64,000 bases of DNA from Flavobacterium shii (GCF_025847235.1 NZ_JAOZEW010000001.1:372001-436000); one strand, 5' to 3'. Counted from the stretch's first letter, positions 8,045 through 17,454 are shown. Numbers and translations are program-made. Notes: a model not told the origin generated them from the letters alone.

Positions 8045-9496
8045 TTATTTTTTGTTTTGAGAGGAAACAAATCTCTCAGAGAATTTTTGAAATATTTTTT
8101 GAAATGGAGCCAAAACAACATCCATATTAATCAAACCAATATCGTTTGTTGCGCGATAAGTCAACAAAACAGCCAATGGTGTAAGTATAAAGGTAGACAT
8201 CCAGGCTCCCATAAAAGGAGTCATTCCGTCTTCTTGTGAAATTCTTTTCCCGAAAGTATTTATAAAGTGAAAAGTAATAAATATCAAAACTGCAAAAACT
8301 ATCGGTAACCCAAGTCCTCCTTTTCGGATAATTGCTCCAAGTGGCGCACCAATAAAAAACATTAAAAAACAAGCAAATGCAATTACGAATTTCTCGTACA
8401 GCGCAGTAAAATGAAGATTGATATTACGTTGTTTCTCCTTTAATTCATTTTTTGTAGCATCAATAGAATATATTGTACTTGTGATATTACTGGTTGCCAT
8501 TTTTAATATCTCTGCTTTCTTATCATTTGTATAAAGTGATAAAAGATCATTTGGCAAAGGCTTTTTCTTTTTATCCACTTTTGCCACTGGTAATCCTTTC
8601 GCAATTCCAACCTTCTGATTAATATTTTCAGAAAAAGATAGAATTTCGTTATTTAGATTTTTACTCAATGAATCCAGAGTATACCTCAACTCATTAACAT
8701 TAAGCATTCCATTAGTACTACCAACCTCCTGATTATTATCGACTTTATTCAACTCGGACAAATCAATATTTATAATCTGTTTTTTGAATGCTCCTTTTAT
8801 AAAAGGCATTTTGCTTCTATCTTCGTATTTTTTTGGAATAACGTCTTCGTAGTAATATCCATCATTAAGTACCAACTGAAGAATGCTGGACTTTTCATTA
8901 CTTATTAATTCACCAGTCTTGGACTTAATAACTACTCTGTTTTCCCCGCTATTATTCGATTTTTCATGGATAGTTACTCCAGTAAGTCTGTTTCCGTTTT
9001 TCCCCGACTTTTTATCTACCTTAATATTATAAAAACCAACATCACTAAACTGCCCTTCAGCAATAGCCATTGCAGGTTTTGCCTGAGCGATGCTTTTTCT
9101 AAAATTAATGAATTTATATTCAGCATATGGGATTACGTTATTTGCAAAAAAGAAAGCTATTACACTTAAAAAACAAATAAACACAACCAAAATTCTCATG
9201 GCGCGCTGTAACGAAATACCTGATGCTTTCATTGCGGCAAATTCATAGTTCTCGGCAAGATTCCCGAACGTCATTATCGAAGCCAGTAAAACCGATAACG
9301 GTAATACTAACGGGATAATTCGAGGCATCGAAAACAACAGGAATTTAACAACCAGAATTAAATCCAAATCCTTGCCTGCCAACTCGGCTATAAACAGCCA
9401 AACAGTTTGAAGAATGAATATAAAAAAGAGGATTACAAATACCGTTGTAAATGTAACCAGGAAAGTTTTTAATAAGTATTTGTCTAAAATTTTCAA
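8045..9496 (-). CDS. LptF/LptG-family permease
   Basis: 483 aa. An N-terminal three-helix block ('FLVTFTTVFVILFFIFILQTVW', 'FLLFSMPRIIPLVLPLSVLLAS', 'ILVVFICFLSVIAFFF'), a central soluble beta domain (about 120-350) and three C-terminal helices match YjgP/YjgQ permeases. These work with LptB to pull lipopolysaccharide from the inner membrane to the Lpt bridge. The first codon is TTG; I keep it because 'MKILDKYLLKTFL' is the family's usual N-terminus and the next Met is inside the second helix. The gene lies 7 bases behind the lolA-like gene, pairing two outer-membrane assembly functions. Confidence 0.9.
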   Translation of the reverse strand: MKILDKYLLKTFLVTFTTVFVILFFIFILQTVWLFIAELAGKDLDLILVVKFLLFSMPRIIPLVLPLSVLLASIMTFGNLAENYEFAAMKASGISLQRAMRILVVFICFLSVIAFFFANNVIPYAEYKFINFRKSIAQAKPAMAIAEGQFSDVGFYNIKVDKKSGKNGNRLTGVTIHEKSNNSGENRVVIKSKTGELISNEKSSILQLVLNDGYYYEDVIPKKYEDRSKMPFIKGAFKKQIINIDLSELNKVDNNQEVGSTNGMLNVNELRYTLDSLSKNLNNEILSFSENINQKVGIAKGLPVAKVDKKKKPLPNDLLSLYTNDKKAEILKMATSNITSTIYSIDATKNELKEKQRNINLHFTALYEKFVIAFACFLMFFIGAPLGAIIRKGGLGLPIVFAVLIFITFHFINTFGKRISQEDGMTPFMGAWMSTFILTPLAVLLTYRATNDIGLINMDVVLAPFQKIFQKFSERFVSSQNKK

Positions 9497-9503
9497 CCCG
9501 TAA

Positions 9504-10193
9504 TTAGTCTAGTTTATTGATATAGTAATTTGGATATTTACTTTGTGCAAATGTAAACTGATTTTTTGATAAAGGCTGATTGGTTTTAAAAGAATTAACG
9601 GTTAAAGTAGTTTTTGTACCGTTCTTACCCATTTCGATTAAATTATAAATATGTTTCGTTTGTACATCAATCCCTAAAAGAATCTCTTTACGTTGATCTT
9701 TTGCGCTTGTAGGATTTAATTTAATGTACTGGATTTTTCTCCCTTTAACGTTCTGAACAATGTCCATTGCATATTTATAACCCGAATTAAAGAAAGTCAA
9801 CATTTTTGAAGGCGTGATAGCATTATCATCTTTTTCATTGACTTTCGAAATCGTAATTTCTTCATCTTCCGGAACAATTGTATATGTTTTTTGTCCGTCG
9901 AATATTTTTGTAACACCCATAAAGTTCAATACAAACTGATTCCCTTTTATGGTTACATTTCCTTTACTATCCTGATTAATATTTTCTTTGGCATTATTCA
10001 GGGTATATTTAAAATCAATTACGATATTATCATAACTTTTTACCTTTGCAGTAACTTGATCCAGTAATTCTTTTGCTTTTTTATCTTGAGCCTGAGCAGA
10101 GAAAGTAATAAGAAATAAAAAAACAATTTGAAAAACCCTTTTAGTCAGGATGTTTACATTGTTTCTTTTGAAGTTTAGAATCGTTGATTTCAT
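9504..10193 (-). CDS. lolA: LolA-like outer-membrane lipoprotein carrier protein
   Basis: 229 aa. The signal peptide covers about residues 20-36 ('VFQIVFLFLITFSAQAQD'). The mature part shows the LolA/LolB fold pattern: 'ELLDQVTAKVKSYDNIVIDFKYTL', 'KGNVTIKGNQFVLNFMGVTKIFDGQKTYTIVPEDEEI' and the later 'QRKEILLGIDVQTKHIYNL'. LolA carries lipoproteins across the periplasm. An internal Met could be the true start, because the signal peptide is preceded by an unusually long basic N-terminus. It is three bases behind ftsK, a neighbourhood common in Bacteroidetes. Confidence 0.85.
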   Translation of the reverse strand: MKSTILNFKRNNVNILTKRVFQIVFLFLITFSAQAQDKKAKELLDQVTAKVKSYDNIVIDFKYTLNNAKENINQDSKGNVTIKGNQFVLNFMGVTKIFDGQKTYTIVPEDEEITISKVNEKDDNAITPSKMLTFFNSGYKYAMDIVQNVKGRKIQYIKLNPTSAKDQRKEILLGIDVQTKHIYNLIEMGKNGTKTTLTVNSFKTNQPLSKNQFTFAQSKYPNYYINKLD

Positions 10194-10196
10194 GAT

Positions 10197-12644
10197 TTAA
10201 TTATTTTGTTCATTATTAAAAAATTGATCAAGAGAACTTAAATCTAAAATATTTACACTTCTGGCTTTACTTCCTTCAAAAGGACCTACAATTCCCGCAG
10301 CTTCCAATTGATCTATCAATCGACCTGCACGGTTATAACCAAGTTTTAATTTTCTTTGTAATAATGAAGCAGAACCTTGTTGTGCATTCACAATTATCTC
10401 GGCAGCTTCTCTAAATAAAGTATCTCTTTCGGAAATATCCATATCAAGATTAATGCCACTTTCTTCCCCAACTACCTCCGGAAGTAAATAAGCTGTTGCA
10501 TAAGCTTTTTGTGAACCGATAAAATCAGTAATTTTTTCCACCTCTGGCGTATCAATGAATGCACATTGCACACGAACCACATCATTACCGTTGGTATATA
10601 ATAAATCTCCACGTCCTATCAATTGGTCCGCTCCTTGCGTATCCAAAATAGTTCTTGAATCGATTTTTGAGGTAACTCTAAAAGCAATTCTCGCAGGGAA
10701 ATTCGCTTTTATCAAACCTGTAATTACGTTTACCGACGGTCTTTGTGTTGCAATAATTAAATGTATTCCAATCGCACGCGCCAACTGAGCCAAACGAGCA
10801 ATAGGAACTTCAACTTCTTTTCCTGCAGTCATAATTAAATCGGCAAACTCATCAACAACCAATATAATATATGGCAAAAATCGATGTCCAGCTTCCGGAT
10901 TTAATTTTCTGGCTTTAAATTTATCATTGTATTCTTTGATATTTCGAACCATCGCATCTTTTAATAAAGAATAACGGTTATCCATTTCAACACAAAGTGA
11001 ATTCAATGTATCTACAACTTTAGCATTATCAGTGATAATTGCATCTTCGGTATCTGGAAGCTTAGCCAGATAATGCCTTTCGATTTTATTGAATAATGTT
11101 AGCTCTACTTTTTTAGGATCCACCAAAACAAATTTCACTTCGGCCGGATGTTTCTTGTATAATAACGAAGTTAAAACCGCATTTAATCCTACAGATTTTC
11201 CTTGTCCTGTAGCTCCCGCCATCAATAAGTGAGGCATCTTGGCTAAATCGACAACAAATGTTTCATTGGAAATTGTTTTACCCAAAGCAATTGGCAATTC
11301 CATTTCGGCTTCTTGGAATTTCGCCGAACCAATTACACTTTTCATCGAAACCATTGTTGGATTCTTATTCGGAACCTCAATACCAATAGTTCCTTTTCCT
11401 GGAATTGGTGCAATAATACGAATCCCTAATGCCGATAATGACAAGGCAATATCGTCTTCAAGACTTTTAATTTTCGAAATACGAATTCCAGCTTCCGGTA
11501 CGATCTCGTACAATGTTACCGATGGACCAACCGTAGCTTTAATTTGTGCGATTTCGATTTTGTAGTTACGAAGTGTATCTACAATTTTATTTTTATTTTC
11601 TTCTAATTCTTCCTGATTGATTGTAATTCCACCAGTAGAATATTCTTTTAATAAATCGATTGTTGGAAACTTATAATTGGATAAATCCAAAGTAGGATCA
11701 AACAAACCAAAATCGGCAACTAAACGCGATGCCAAATTTTCTTCGATTATATCTTCTTCCGGTGCTTGCTCTATCACAAAAGACTCTGTATGTGGAGCCA
11801 CTTCCTGAGATGCAGGAGCAATATCCATTTTTATAGGCTTTAAAACCGGATCCAAATTAATCTCGGATGAATGAGTAATAGTAGGCTTTAAGGCTTCTTT
11901 ATTAATCTCAAATTGAGTATCTGCTGTTTTTAAATGAATATCATCTAACTGATCGTCATCATTAATTGCAAACTCCTCTAAATTATACGCACTCTTCTCC
12001 GTATTTGAAGAAGTCATAGCATTCAAATCGGAACGAATCTCTCTTTTGGTATTATCAAAAAAGGACTGAATTTTTTCGGGTGATATTTTAATTTTAAAAA
12101 TCAAATAGATAACCAACCCAAAAAGCAACATTAGCAGCGTTCCTGTTTTTCCAATATAATCTTGTAAAAACAAATTAAGCTCATACCCTATCGTCCCACC
12201 TAATTCTGGTGCCGAAGTGGCAAAAAAACCAAACAATACCGATATTACAATAATAACAAACAGATCCCAAAACCAGATATTCTTGAGTTTTTTTAGCGAA
12301 AGCTCCAGAAATAAAAACATTCCTGTTAAGAAAAATAAACGAACAAATATAAAAGACGCTAGACCAAATCCACGATAGACTAATAAATCCGCCAAATAGG
12401 CTCCGAATTTTCCGAGCCAATTTTCTACAGGTTCACTTCTATCACTGAACGCACCTAATACACTCTGATCGGTTTGTCCGTAAATATAAAAGGAAATAAA
12501 AGCAACCAATAATGCAATTGAAAATAACACCAAAAGGCACCCCAAGACCATTTTTTGCTGCTTGGTCAAATTCCAGGACGGAATCGCCCCGGATTTAGGT
12601 TTATTTTTATTGTCTACAGTTTCTTTTTTTGTTGTTTTTGCCAT
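10197..12644 (-). CDS. ftsK: DNA translocase FtsK/SpoIIIE
   Basis: 815 aa. Four N-terminal membrane helices lie within residues ~28-190, then an acidic linker (~200-330), then the motor. Walker A 'GATGQGKS' is at about 476, Walker B 'LVVDEFADL' at about 596, the 'QLARAIGIHLIIATQRP' sensor segment follows, and a C-terminal winged-helix gamma domain ('SASLLQRKLKLGYNRAGRLIDQLEAAGIVGP') that reads KOPS-type sequences ends the protein. It pumps chromosome ends through the closing septum and activates XerCD. The length is short, as usual in Bacteroidetes. It sits between dgkA-like and lolA genes in the same run. Confidence 0.95.
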   Translation of the reverse strand: MAKTTKKETVDNKNKPKSGAIPSWNLTKQQKMVLGCLLVLFSIALLVAFISFYIYGQTDQSVLGAFSDRSEPVENWLGKFGAYLADLLVYRGFGLASFIFVRLFFLTGMFLFLELSLKKLKNIWFWDLFVIIVISVLFGFFATSAPELGGTIGYELNLFLQDYIGKTGTLLMLLFGLVIYLIFKIKISPEKIQSFFDNTKREIRSDLNAMTSSNTEKSAYNLEEFAINDDDQLDDIHLKTADTQFEINKEALKPTITHSSEINLDPVLKPIKMDIAPASQEVAPHTESFVIEQAPEEDIIEENLASRLVADFGLFDPTLDLSNYKFPTIDLLKEYSTGGITINQEELEENKNKIVDTLRNYKIEIAQIKATVGPSVTLYEIVPEAGIRISKIKSLEDDIALSLSALGIRIIAPIPGKGTIGIEVPNKNPTMVSMKSVIGSAKFQEAEMELPIALGKTISNETFVVDLAKMPHLLMAGATGQGKSVGLNAVLTSLLYKKHPAEVKFVLVDPKKVELTLFNKIERHYLAKLPDTEDAIITDNAKVVDTLNSLCVEMDNRYSLLKDAMVRNIKEYNDKFKARKLNPEAGHRFLPYIILVVDEFADLIMTAGKEVEVPIARLAQLARAIGIHLIIATQRPSVNVITGLIKANFPARIAFRVTSKIDSRTILDTQGADQLIGRGDLLYTNGNDVVRVQCAFIDTPEVEKITDFIGSQKAYATAYLLPEVVGEESGINLDMDISERDTLFREAAEIIVNAQQGSASLLQRKLKLGYNRAGRLIDQLEAAGIVGPFEGSKARSVNILDLSSLDQFFNNEQNN

Positions 12645-12666
12645 TCTAATTTTGGGTACTAACCGC

Positions 12667-13047
12667 TTAAATATTTTGTATATATGGTATATATATTGTT
12701 AATCCGATTGCTATTGCGGTCATTGCAGCAAAAAATACTGCGCCCGCAGCAATATCTTTGATAAAACCTATTCTTTCATGATAATTAGGATGAATAAAAT
12801 CGGCTACTTTTTCTACAGCAGTATTTAATCCTTCCACGCTTAATACCAAACCAATAGCCAATATCTGAAAAAGCCATTCGGTACTTGTAATATGAAAATA
12901 AAAACCTGCAATAGTCATTATTATTCCTAACGAAAATTGTACCATTACACTATGCTCAGTGCTTATTAATTTTACAGCACCTTTATAAGCATAACTAACG
13001 CTTTTTAATCTTCCTTTTACAAAAGTATTATCTTTTTGAAACTCCAT
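12667..13047 (-). CDS. dgkA: Diacylglycerol/undecaprenol kinase family protein (DgkA)
   Basis: 126 aa integral membrane kinase with three predicted helices. The family signature is 'EGLNTAVEKVADFIHPNYHERIGFIKDIAAGAVFFAA', containing the Glu and Asp residues that bind ATP-Mg. It phosphorylates diacylglycerol or undecaprenol; the substrate cannot be decided from sequence, and DgkA versus UdpK-type use is open. It lies 9 bases downstream of tpx and 22 upstream of ftsK. Confidence 0.9.
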   Translation of the reverse strand: MEFQKDNTFVKGRLKSVSYAYKGAVKLISTEHSVMVQFSLGIIMTIAGFYFHITSTEWLFQILAIGLVLSVEGLNTAVEKVADFIHPNYHERIGFIKDIAAGAVFFAAMTAIAIGLTIYIPYIQNI

Positions 13048-13056
13048 TTCTTGGAT

Positions 13057-13554
13057 TTATAGTGCAGCTAGTGCAGCTTCATAATTAGGCTCGTTTGCAA
13101 TTTCTGCAACTTGCTCAGTATGGGTAACTTTACCGTTTTCATCAACAACAATAATTGCTCTTGAGTGTAAACCTGCTAAAGGTCCGTCAACGATTTCTAA
13201 TCCATTTGCTTTACCAAAAGCTCCTGCTTGAAAATCTGACAAATTAACTACATTCTCTAATCCTTCGGCACCACAAAAACGTTTTTGAGCAAATGGTAAA
13301 TCTCTAGAGATACATAAAACTGTAGTGTTCTCAAGATTACTTGCATTCTCGTTAAACTTTCTAACTGAAGTCGCGCAAGTTCCTGTATCGATACTTGGGA
13401 ATATATTTAAAACTAATTTTTTACCTGCAAAATTGCTCAATGAAGCAACCGAAAGGTCGTTTTGTACTAATTTAAAATCAGCTAGTTGTGAACCAACTTT
13501 TGGTAATTCTCCTGAAGTATGAATCGGATTTCCTCCTAATGTTATTGATGCCAT
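13057..13554 (-). CDS. tpx: Thiol peroxidase Tpx
   Basis: 165 aa atypical 2-Cys peroxiredoxin. '[18 protein letters not shown]' carries the peroxidatic Cys60 and '[12 protein letters not shown]' the resolving Cys94, at the Tpx spacing. It reduces peroxides using thioredoxin in the cytosol or periplasm. It is the first gene of the leftward run to the thioesterase; its promoter must lie in the region starting at 13555. Confidence 0.95.
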   Translation of the reverse strand: MASITLGGNPIHTSGELPKVGSQLADFKLVQNDLSVASLSNFAGKKLVLNIFPSIDTGTCATSVRKFNENASNLENTTVLCISRDLPFAQKRFCGAEGLENVVNLSDFQAGAFGKANGLEIVDGPLAGLHSRAIIVVDENGKVTHTEQVAEIANEPNYEAALAAL

Positions 13555-13654
13555 GATGTTTGTTTTTTTATGAGGTTCAAAAGTAAGGATTAAAATTTGA
13601 ATCTAAAAGAATTTGTTATCGGTTTAGGGATTGTTTACTAGTGCAGGTTCGTCT

Positions 13655-13745
13655 TTGCGAGGAACGAAGCAATCTCATTTAATCTATCCGTTTCAATGTT
13701 CTGCAAAGTTTACTTTTATTAGCATGGTTGCTTCGTTCCTCGCAA
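13655..13745. repeat. Inverted repeat pair, 18-bp perfect arms
   Basis: TTGCGAGGAACGAAGCAA at 13655-13672 is matched perfectly by its reverse complement at 13728-13745, with a 55-base loop. This 'gaggaacgaagcaa' sequence is a recurrent intergenic repeat in Flavobacterium genomes as far as I recall. It may be a small non-autonomous element or a structured RNA. Confidence 0.7.
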
Positions 13746-13804
13746 TGACTTTGACTGTCTAGCCCTTTGTAAAAGTAAAAAAAACTTTATGGATTAAGAT
13801 TACG

Positions 13805-13826
13805 GAGACGCACTGCGGTGCGTCTC
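13805..13826. repeat. Short palindrome, GAGACGCAC arms
   Basis: GAGACGCAC and GTGCGTCTC surround TGCG. Part of the same repeat-rich gap between tpx and the redox genes. It resembles dispersed Flavobacterium hairpin repeats; there is no T run, so it is a poor terminator. Confidence 0.6.
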
Positions 13827-13907
13827 TACCTGTGCGCCTCTACAGTTACGATATCATTACTAATTTTATTTAATAATATATTACTCTATTCCATATATAG
13901 CTTTTAC

Positions 13908-13972
13908 TCTCTTTCTTCTATTCTCTTTCTTCTATTCTCTTTCTTCTATTCTCTTTCTTCTATTCTCTTTCT
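13908..13972. repeat. 14-bp tandem repeat, 4.6 copies
   Basis: The unit TCTCTTTCTTCTAT is repeated four times without change, followed by nine further bases of the unit. Perfect short arrays change copy number easily, so this is a possible strain marker. No gene covers it. Confidence 0.85.
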
Positions 13973-14024
13973 ACCGCGAGAGGGATGGTCGCTGGCTACC
14001 GAAGTAGCGCAAACAGCCCGACAG

Positions 14025-14077
14025 CATTAAGGAAAGGGGCGCATATAGACATGCTTGATTTGCCCCTTTTCTTAATG
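14025..14077. repeat. Hairpin element with 16-bp arms
   Basis: CATTAAGGAAAGGGGC at 14025-14040 pairs with GCCCCTTTTCTTAATG at 14062-14077 (15 of 16 positions) around a 21-base loop. It is embedded in GC-richer sequence (13970-14095) than its surroundings. Together with the preceding repeats it fills the 624-base gap between tpx and the next gene, in which I find no convincing gene. Confidence 0.65.
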
Positions 14078-14108
14078 GTGGCTCGCCCAAAACTTGATTA
14101 TAGCCAAT

Positions 14109-14140
14109 AAAAAAACGCACCCCGTTAAGAATGCGTTTTT
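14109..14140. terminator. Terminator of the redox gene cluster
   Basis: AAAAAACGCA and TGCGTTTTT arms (with mispairs in the loop) have a T run on the right and an A run on the left. It is placed just past the stop of the leftward DUF6952-like gene and can work for leftward transcripts. Confidence 0.7.
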
Positions 14141-14178
14141 AATAATAATTATTTTTTTAAACCTTTTAAGCCTAATAA

Positions 14179-14436
14179 TTATTTATCGATTGATCCTAAA
14201 ACACGTTTCATAAACGTATTTAATGCTTCTTTTTTATCAGTTCCCTGAACTACCATTTTATGCACTTCTAATGCTCCGTACATATTAGAAATTAATTCGC
14301 CGATTACATCTAATTCTTCATCTTTTAAAGACGGAATTTCGGTCATTGCCTCCAAAACCTCAATAGTTTCGATGATATAATCCTGATCGTTTTCTTCTAT
14401 AAACTGCGTTAATTGTTTTATTACTGGTAATTTCAT
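14179..14436 (-). CDS. Conserved small protein (DUF6952-like)
   Basis: 85 aa from the ATG at 14436; the longer frame to 14463 begins with TTG and is less likely. 'MKLPVIKQLTQFIEENDQDY', then 'IETIEVLEAMTEIPSLKDEELDVIGELISNMYGALEVHKM', matches a small all-helical family kept next to thioredoxin and peroxiredoxin genes in Flavobacteriia; DUF6952 is the name from memory. No catalytic residues are visible. It is likely co-transcribed with the thioredoxin gene upstream. Confidence 0.7.
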   Translation of the reverse strand: MKLPVIKQLTQFIEENDQDYIIETIEVLEAMTEIPSLKDEELDVIGELISNMYGALEVHKMVVQGTDKKEALNTFMKRVLGSIDK

Positions 14437-14540
14437 ATTTAGACTTCTTAGATATTTAGACAATTTAGATTTTTAGACTTTCTTTAAATTTCAGACTGCA
14501 TCTAAGCAGTCTGAAAATCTAAGCTAGTCTAGTAATCTAT

Positions 14541-14849
14541 TTAAACAATCTCGTTTACTAACTCGATTAAAACTTCTTGTTTGTTGGTTTGTGTTTCGTT
14601 TACCAATTTACCATTTACGAATGTTGCAAATGTTGGTAAGTTACTCACATTAGCTAATTTTCTTGATTCTGGTGAATTTTCGGCATCTACCAATACAAAA
14701 GTTAATGCTTCATTTTCTGTAGCTAATTTTTTGAATTTTGGTTTCATTATGCGGCAATTTCCACACCAAGAAGCCGAATATTGCACGACAACTTTCTCAT
14801 TTTTAGCAACTAAATCTGCTAAAGTATCTTCATTTAATTCGATTAACAT
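14541..14849 (-). CDS. Thioredoxin-family protein with CGNC active site
   Basis: 102 aa, the size of a bare thioredoxin domain with no signal peptide, so cytosolic. The active site is 'SASWCGNCRIMKPKF' with Cys29 and Cys32, differing from the canonical CGPC. The cis-Pro loop is 'VSNLPTFATFVNG'. Position between ahpC-type peroxiredoxin and a small conserved gene suggests it supplies electrons to that peroxiredoxin. The Asn in place of Pro would shift the redox potential (family knowledge, not measured here). Confidence 0.85.
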   Translation of the reverse strand: MLIELNEDTLADLVAKNEKVVVQYSASWCGNCRIMKPKFKKLATENEALTFVLVDAENSPESRKLANVSNLPTFATFVNGKLVNETQTNKQEVLIELVNEIV

Positions 14850-14869
14850 GTTTTTTTGTTTTTAAGGTT

Positions 14870-15060
14870 CAAAGTGGCAAAGGTTCAAAGGGACAAAGTT
14901 TTGGAACTTTGTAAAATAGTGCAACAATTTTTGTTGCTTAATCTTTGCCGTATTTTTAGAGAAATTTTAAAGTAACAAAGGTTCACAGGATTAAAGTTTA
15001 AAACTTTGTAGATAGCAACAAAAAACCTTTGTCACTCTGTACCTATGAACCTTTGTACCT
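14870..15060. repeat. Intergenic repeat of 'caaaggttca' units
   Basis: Several AAAGGTTCA/CAAAG units (from ~14872, ~14889, ~14979) are opposed near 15025-15060 by inverted forms (CCTTTGTCACT, GAACCTTTG, ACCTTT). These can fold on each other. This kind of spacer is frequent in Flavobacterium and separates the thioredoxin and peroxiredoxin genes here. No gene is seen. Confidence 0.5.
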
Positions 15061-15069
15061 TTATAAAAA

Positions 15070-15708
15070 TTAGTTTGCGCTTAAATACTCAGCTGTACTT
15101 AATCTATCTGCGCTCATTGCTTCTTTTCCAGCTTCCCAGTTTGCAGGACAAACTTCTCCTTTTTCTTGGATATGTGTGTAAGCATCTACCATACGTAAGT
15201 ATTCGTTTACGTTACGACCTAATGGCATATCGTTAACACTTTCATGGAAAATTTTTCCTGTTTCATCAATTAGGTAAGTAGCTCTGTAAGTTACGTTTGA
15301 ACCTTCGATGATAACTGAATCTGTTTCTTCGCTGTATTCTGTAGAATCGATATCTAAAATTCCTAAAATGTTAGACAAGTTACGGTTTGTATCAGCCAAG
15401 ATTGGGTAAGTTACGCCTTCGATTCCACCATTGTTTTTTGGAGTGTTTAACCAAGCAAAGTGTACTTCGTTTGTATCACATGAAGCCCCAATTACGATTG
15501 TATTTCTTTTTTCAAATTCTGGTAATGCAGCTTGAAAAGCGTGTAATTCTGTTGGACATACAAAAGTAAAATCTTTTGGGTACCAAAACAAAAGTACTTT
15601 TTTGTTATTGTTTACTGCTTCTTCAAAAACATTGATTTTTAAATTATCTCCCATTTCTGAGATGGCATCAATTGCAATACTTGGGAATTTTTTTCCTACT
15701 AAAGACAT
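15070..15708 (-). CDS. Peroxiredoxin, typical 2-Cys (AhpC/Prx1 type)
   Basis: 212 aa. 'FWYPKDFTFVCPTELHAFQ' holds the peroxidatic Cys51 and 'GEVCPANW' the resolving Cys187, the classic 2-Cys spacing; 'GASCDTNEVHFAW' is also conserved. It detoxifies H2O2 and organic peroxides using thioredoxin or AhpF-like reductants. It is followed on the same strand by a thioredoxin and a small conserved protein, a coherent peroxide-defence group. A C-run (ccccccc) lies just upstream, near 15760. Confidence 0.95.
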   Translation of the reverse strand: MSLVGKKFPSIAIDAISEMGDNLKINVFEEAVNNNKKVLLFWYPKDFTFVCPTELHAFQAALPEFEKRNTIVIGASCDTNEVHFAWLNTPKNNGGIEGVTYPILADTNRNLSNILGILDIDSTEYSEETDSVIIEGSNVTYRATYLIDETGKIFHESVNDMPLGRNVNEYLRMVDAYTHIQEKGEVCPANWEAGKEAMSADRLSTAEYLSAN

Positions 15709-15843
15709 ATCTTTCGTTTTTAAATTAATTATTTATTTGATGCAAAAATAGTATATAACCCCCCCCTGGAACAATAGGATGCGATTATAAATATTTATCT
15801 ATTAATAAGTTTTAACTATACCGAAAAAACATACTCCTCTAAT

Positions 15844-17454
15844 TTACTGAAGTTCAATATTTACTGGTAATTCTCCTTTGCAATCTGAATTTCCTAAAAA
15901 TTGAATTCCTGCATTTTTTTGAAACTCAATAAAATCCTGATATACTTCGATAAGTCCTAAGGCTTGTTTTGCATTCGGGATTATTGGTAAAACATATGGA
16001 TTTCCGAAAACGTAGAGTATACATTTTTTAGTTTTCAATAATTTTCCTAAAAGTGCTAAAACCTGTTCTTCGATGTCGAAGTTGTTTAGTGGTTTTGCTT
16101 TTGGTACAAACAATGAAATAAGTATTGTATCGTATGACTCTAAATCTTTTTCGACTGAAGAAATTGTAGTATTTCCTGCTTCGATTGCAAATTCTGGGCT
16201 CACTAATTCTGTGTTTAATGTATTGAAGAAATCATTATCGACACCTTTGTACAAGCTTAATTTGGCAAGTGTATTATTTTTATGCGCTTTAAAAACAGTT
16301 TCGGTATTAGAATTATCTATAATTTTTGTGATACTGTTTTGCGCTATTTTTTCGTTTAATAAAGCTGTTTTCTCAAAATCCAGAATTCCTGAACCTGCTA
16401 TTGCCTGATTTAGGATTCCTGCTTTTTCTTTGCATTTCCAGATTCTGTTAAAGCTTTCTTCGATGCGTTCTGGCGATGCGTTTTCTAGAATCGCCTGAAT
16501 TCCTTCGGGTACATTCTCTGCAAAACACAACACATCGTTTCCTGCATTAAATGCCTCCCACTCTAGTTGTCCTTTTACATCATATAATTTAGATACGCTG
16601 TGCATATTTAACGCATCTGAAATCACTAAACCATCATATCCTAATTGTTCTCGTAACAGGGTTTGGATAATAGGTTTTGATAATGTTGCCGAGGTATCTT
16701 TTCCTGAGTTTAAAGCCGGAACGGCAAGATGCCCTATCATAATAGAATCTACGTTATGCTCGATTCCTTTTATAAATGGATATAATTCGTTTTCTAGTAA
16801 TTCGTCTAATGTTTCTTTAAGAACTGGTAATCCTAAATGAGAGTCTACATTGGTGTTTCCGTGTCCGGGGAAATGTTTTAAGCATCCTAAAACTCCAACA
16901 TCCGACATTCCTCTTAGATATTCTAATGCAAAATGCGAAACTTTTTCTTTGTTCTCTCCAAACGATCGATACCCAATAACTGGATTATCGGGATTGTTAT
17001 TTATATCTGCCAGGGGTGATAAATTATACTGTATCCCTACCGATTTAAGGTCTTGTCCTATTTGTTTTCCTACTTCGTAAACCAAATCTGATTTACTTTC
17101 GGGCAAAGCTCCAAGGGTTATTGCATAAGGATATTGTGGTGTTTTTTCGACACGCATTGCCAATCCCCATTCGGCATCGATACTTATTAAAAGTGGTGTT
17201 GGAGCGCATTTTTGGAAACGTTCTATTCTTTCTTTTAACTGTTTATAGCTATCATCGTTAAAAACGATTTTTTTATTGCCTTCGTAATTTGTTGCGGCAC
17301 TGGCACGACTATGAAAAAATGTAAGTCCGCCAATATTATATTCTCGAATTAATCGTTCGGTTTCCTGAATGTTTTCTTCGGTATTATTTATAAAAACTGC
17401 AGGAAAGAAAAACTGTCCTACTTTTTGTTGCAATGTTTGTGGTATTTTGCTCAT
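15844..17454 (-). CDS. Glycoside hydrolase family 3, NagZ-like beta-N-acetylglucosaminidase
   Basis: 536 aa. 'KHFPGHGNTNVDSHLGLP' at about 193 is the NagZ-type loop with the His/Asp acid-base pair, and 'LVISDALNMHSVSKL' at about 278 has the nucleophile Asp. A C-terminal GH3 domain ('GLIEVYQDFIEFQKNAGIQFLG') extends it beyond E. coli NagZ. No signal peptide is seen, so cytosolic murein recycling is likely: removal of GlcNAc from anhydro-muropeptides. The AmpG-like permease and a GH10-like hydrolase in the same run support this. Confidence 0.88.
   Translation of the reverse strand: MSKIPQTLQQKVGQFFFPAVFINNTEENIQETERLIREYNIGGLTFFHSRASAATNYEGNKKIVFNDDSYKQLKERIERFQKCAPTPLLISIDAEWGLAMRVEKTPQYPYAITLGALPESKSDLVYEVGKQIGQDLKSVGIQYNLSPLADINNNPDNPVIGYRSFGENKEKVSHFALEYLRGMSDVGVLGCLKHFPGHGNTNVDSHLGLPVLKETLDELLENELYPFIKGIEHNVDSIMIGHLAVPALNSGKDTSATLSKPIIQTLLREQLGYDGLVISDALNMHSVSKLYDVKGQLEWEAFNAGNDVLCFAENVPEGIQAILENASPERIEESFNRIWKCKEKAGILNQAIAGSGILDFEKTALLNEKIAQNSITKIIDNSNTETVFKAHKNNTLAKLSLYKGVDNDFFNTLNTELVSPEFAIEAGNTTISSVEKDLESYDTILISLFVPKAKPLNNFDIEEQVLALLGKLLKTKKCILYVFGNPYVLPIIPNAKQALGLIEVYQDFIEFQKNAGIQFLGNSDCKGELPVNIELQ

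Noticed and set aside
12181..12420. Additional reading frames inside ftsK, sheath, fibre and effector genes
   Set aside because: They lie entirely in other frames of well-supported genes and show no independent start region or family pattern.
13908..13972. Possible CRISPR array
   Set aside because: The units are 14 bases, contiguous and without spacers, and no cas gene is near. It is a simple tandem repeat.
13818..14030. Rightward 70-codon ORF across the tandem repeat
   Set aside because: Its sequence is produced by the TCTCTTTCTTCTAT repeat and the hairpin element; no sign of a real protein.
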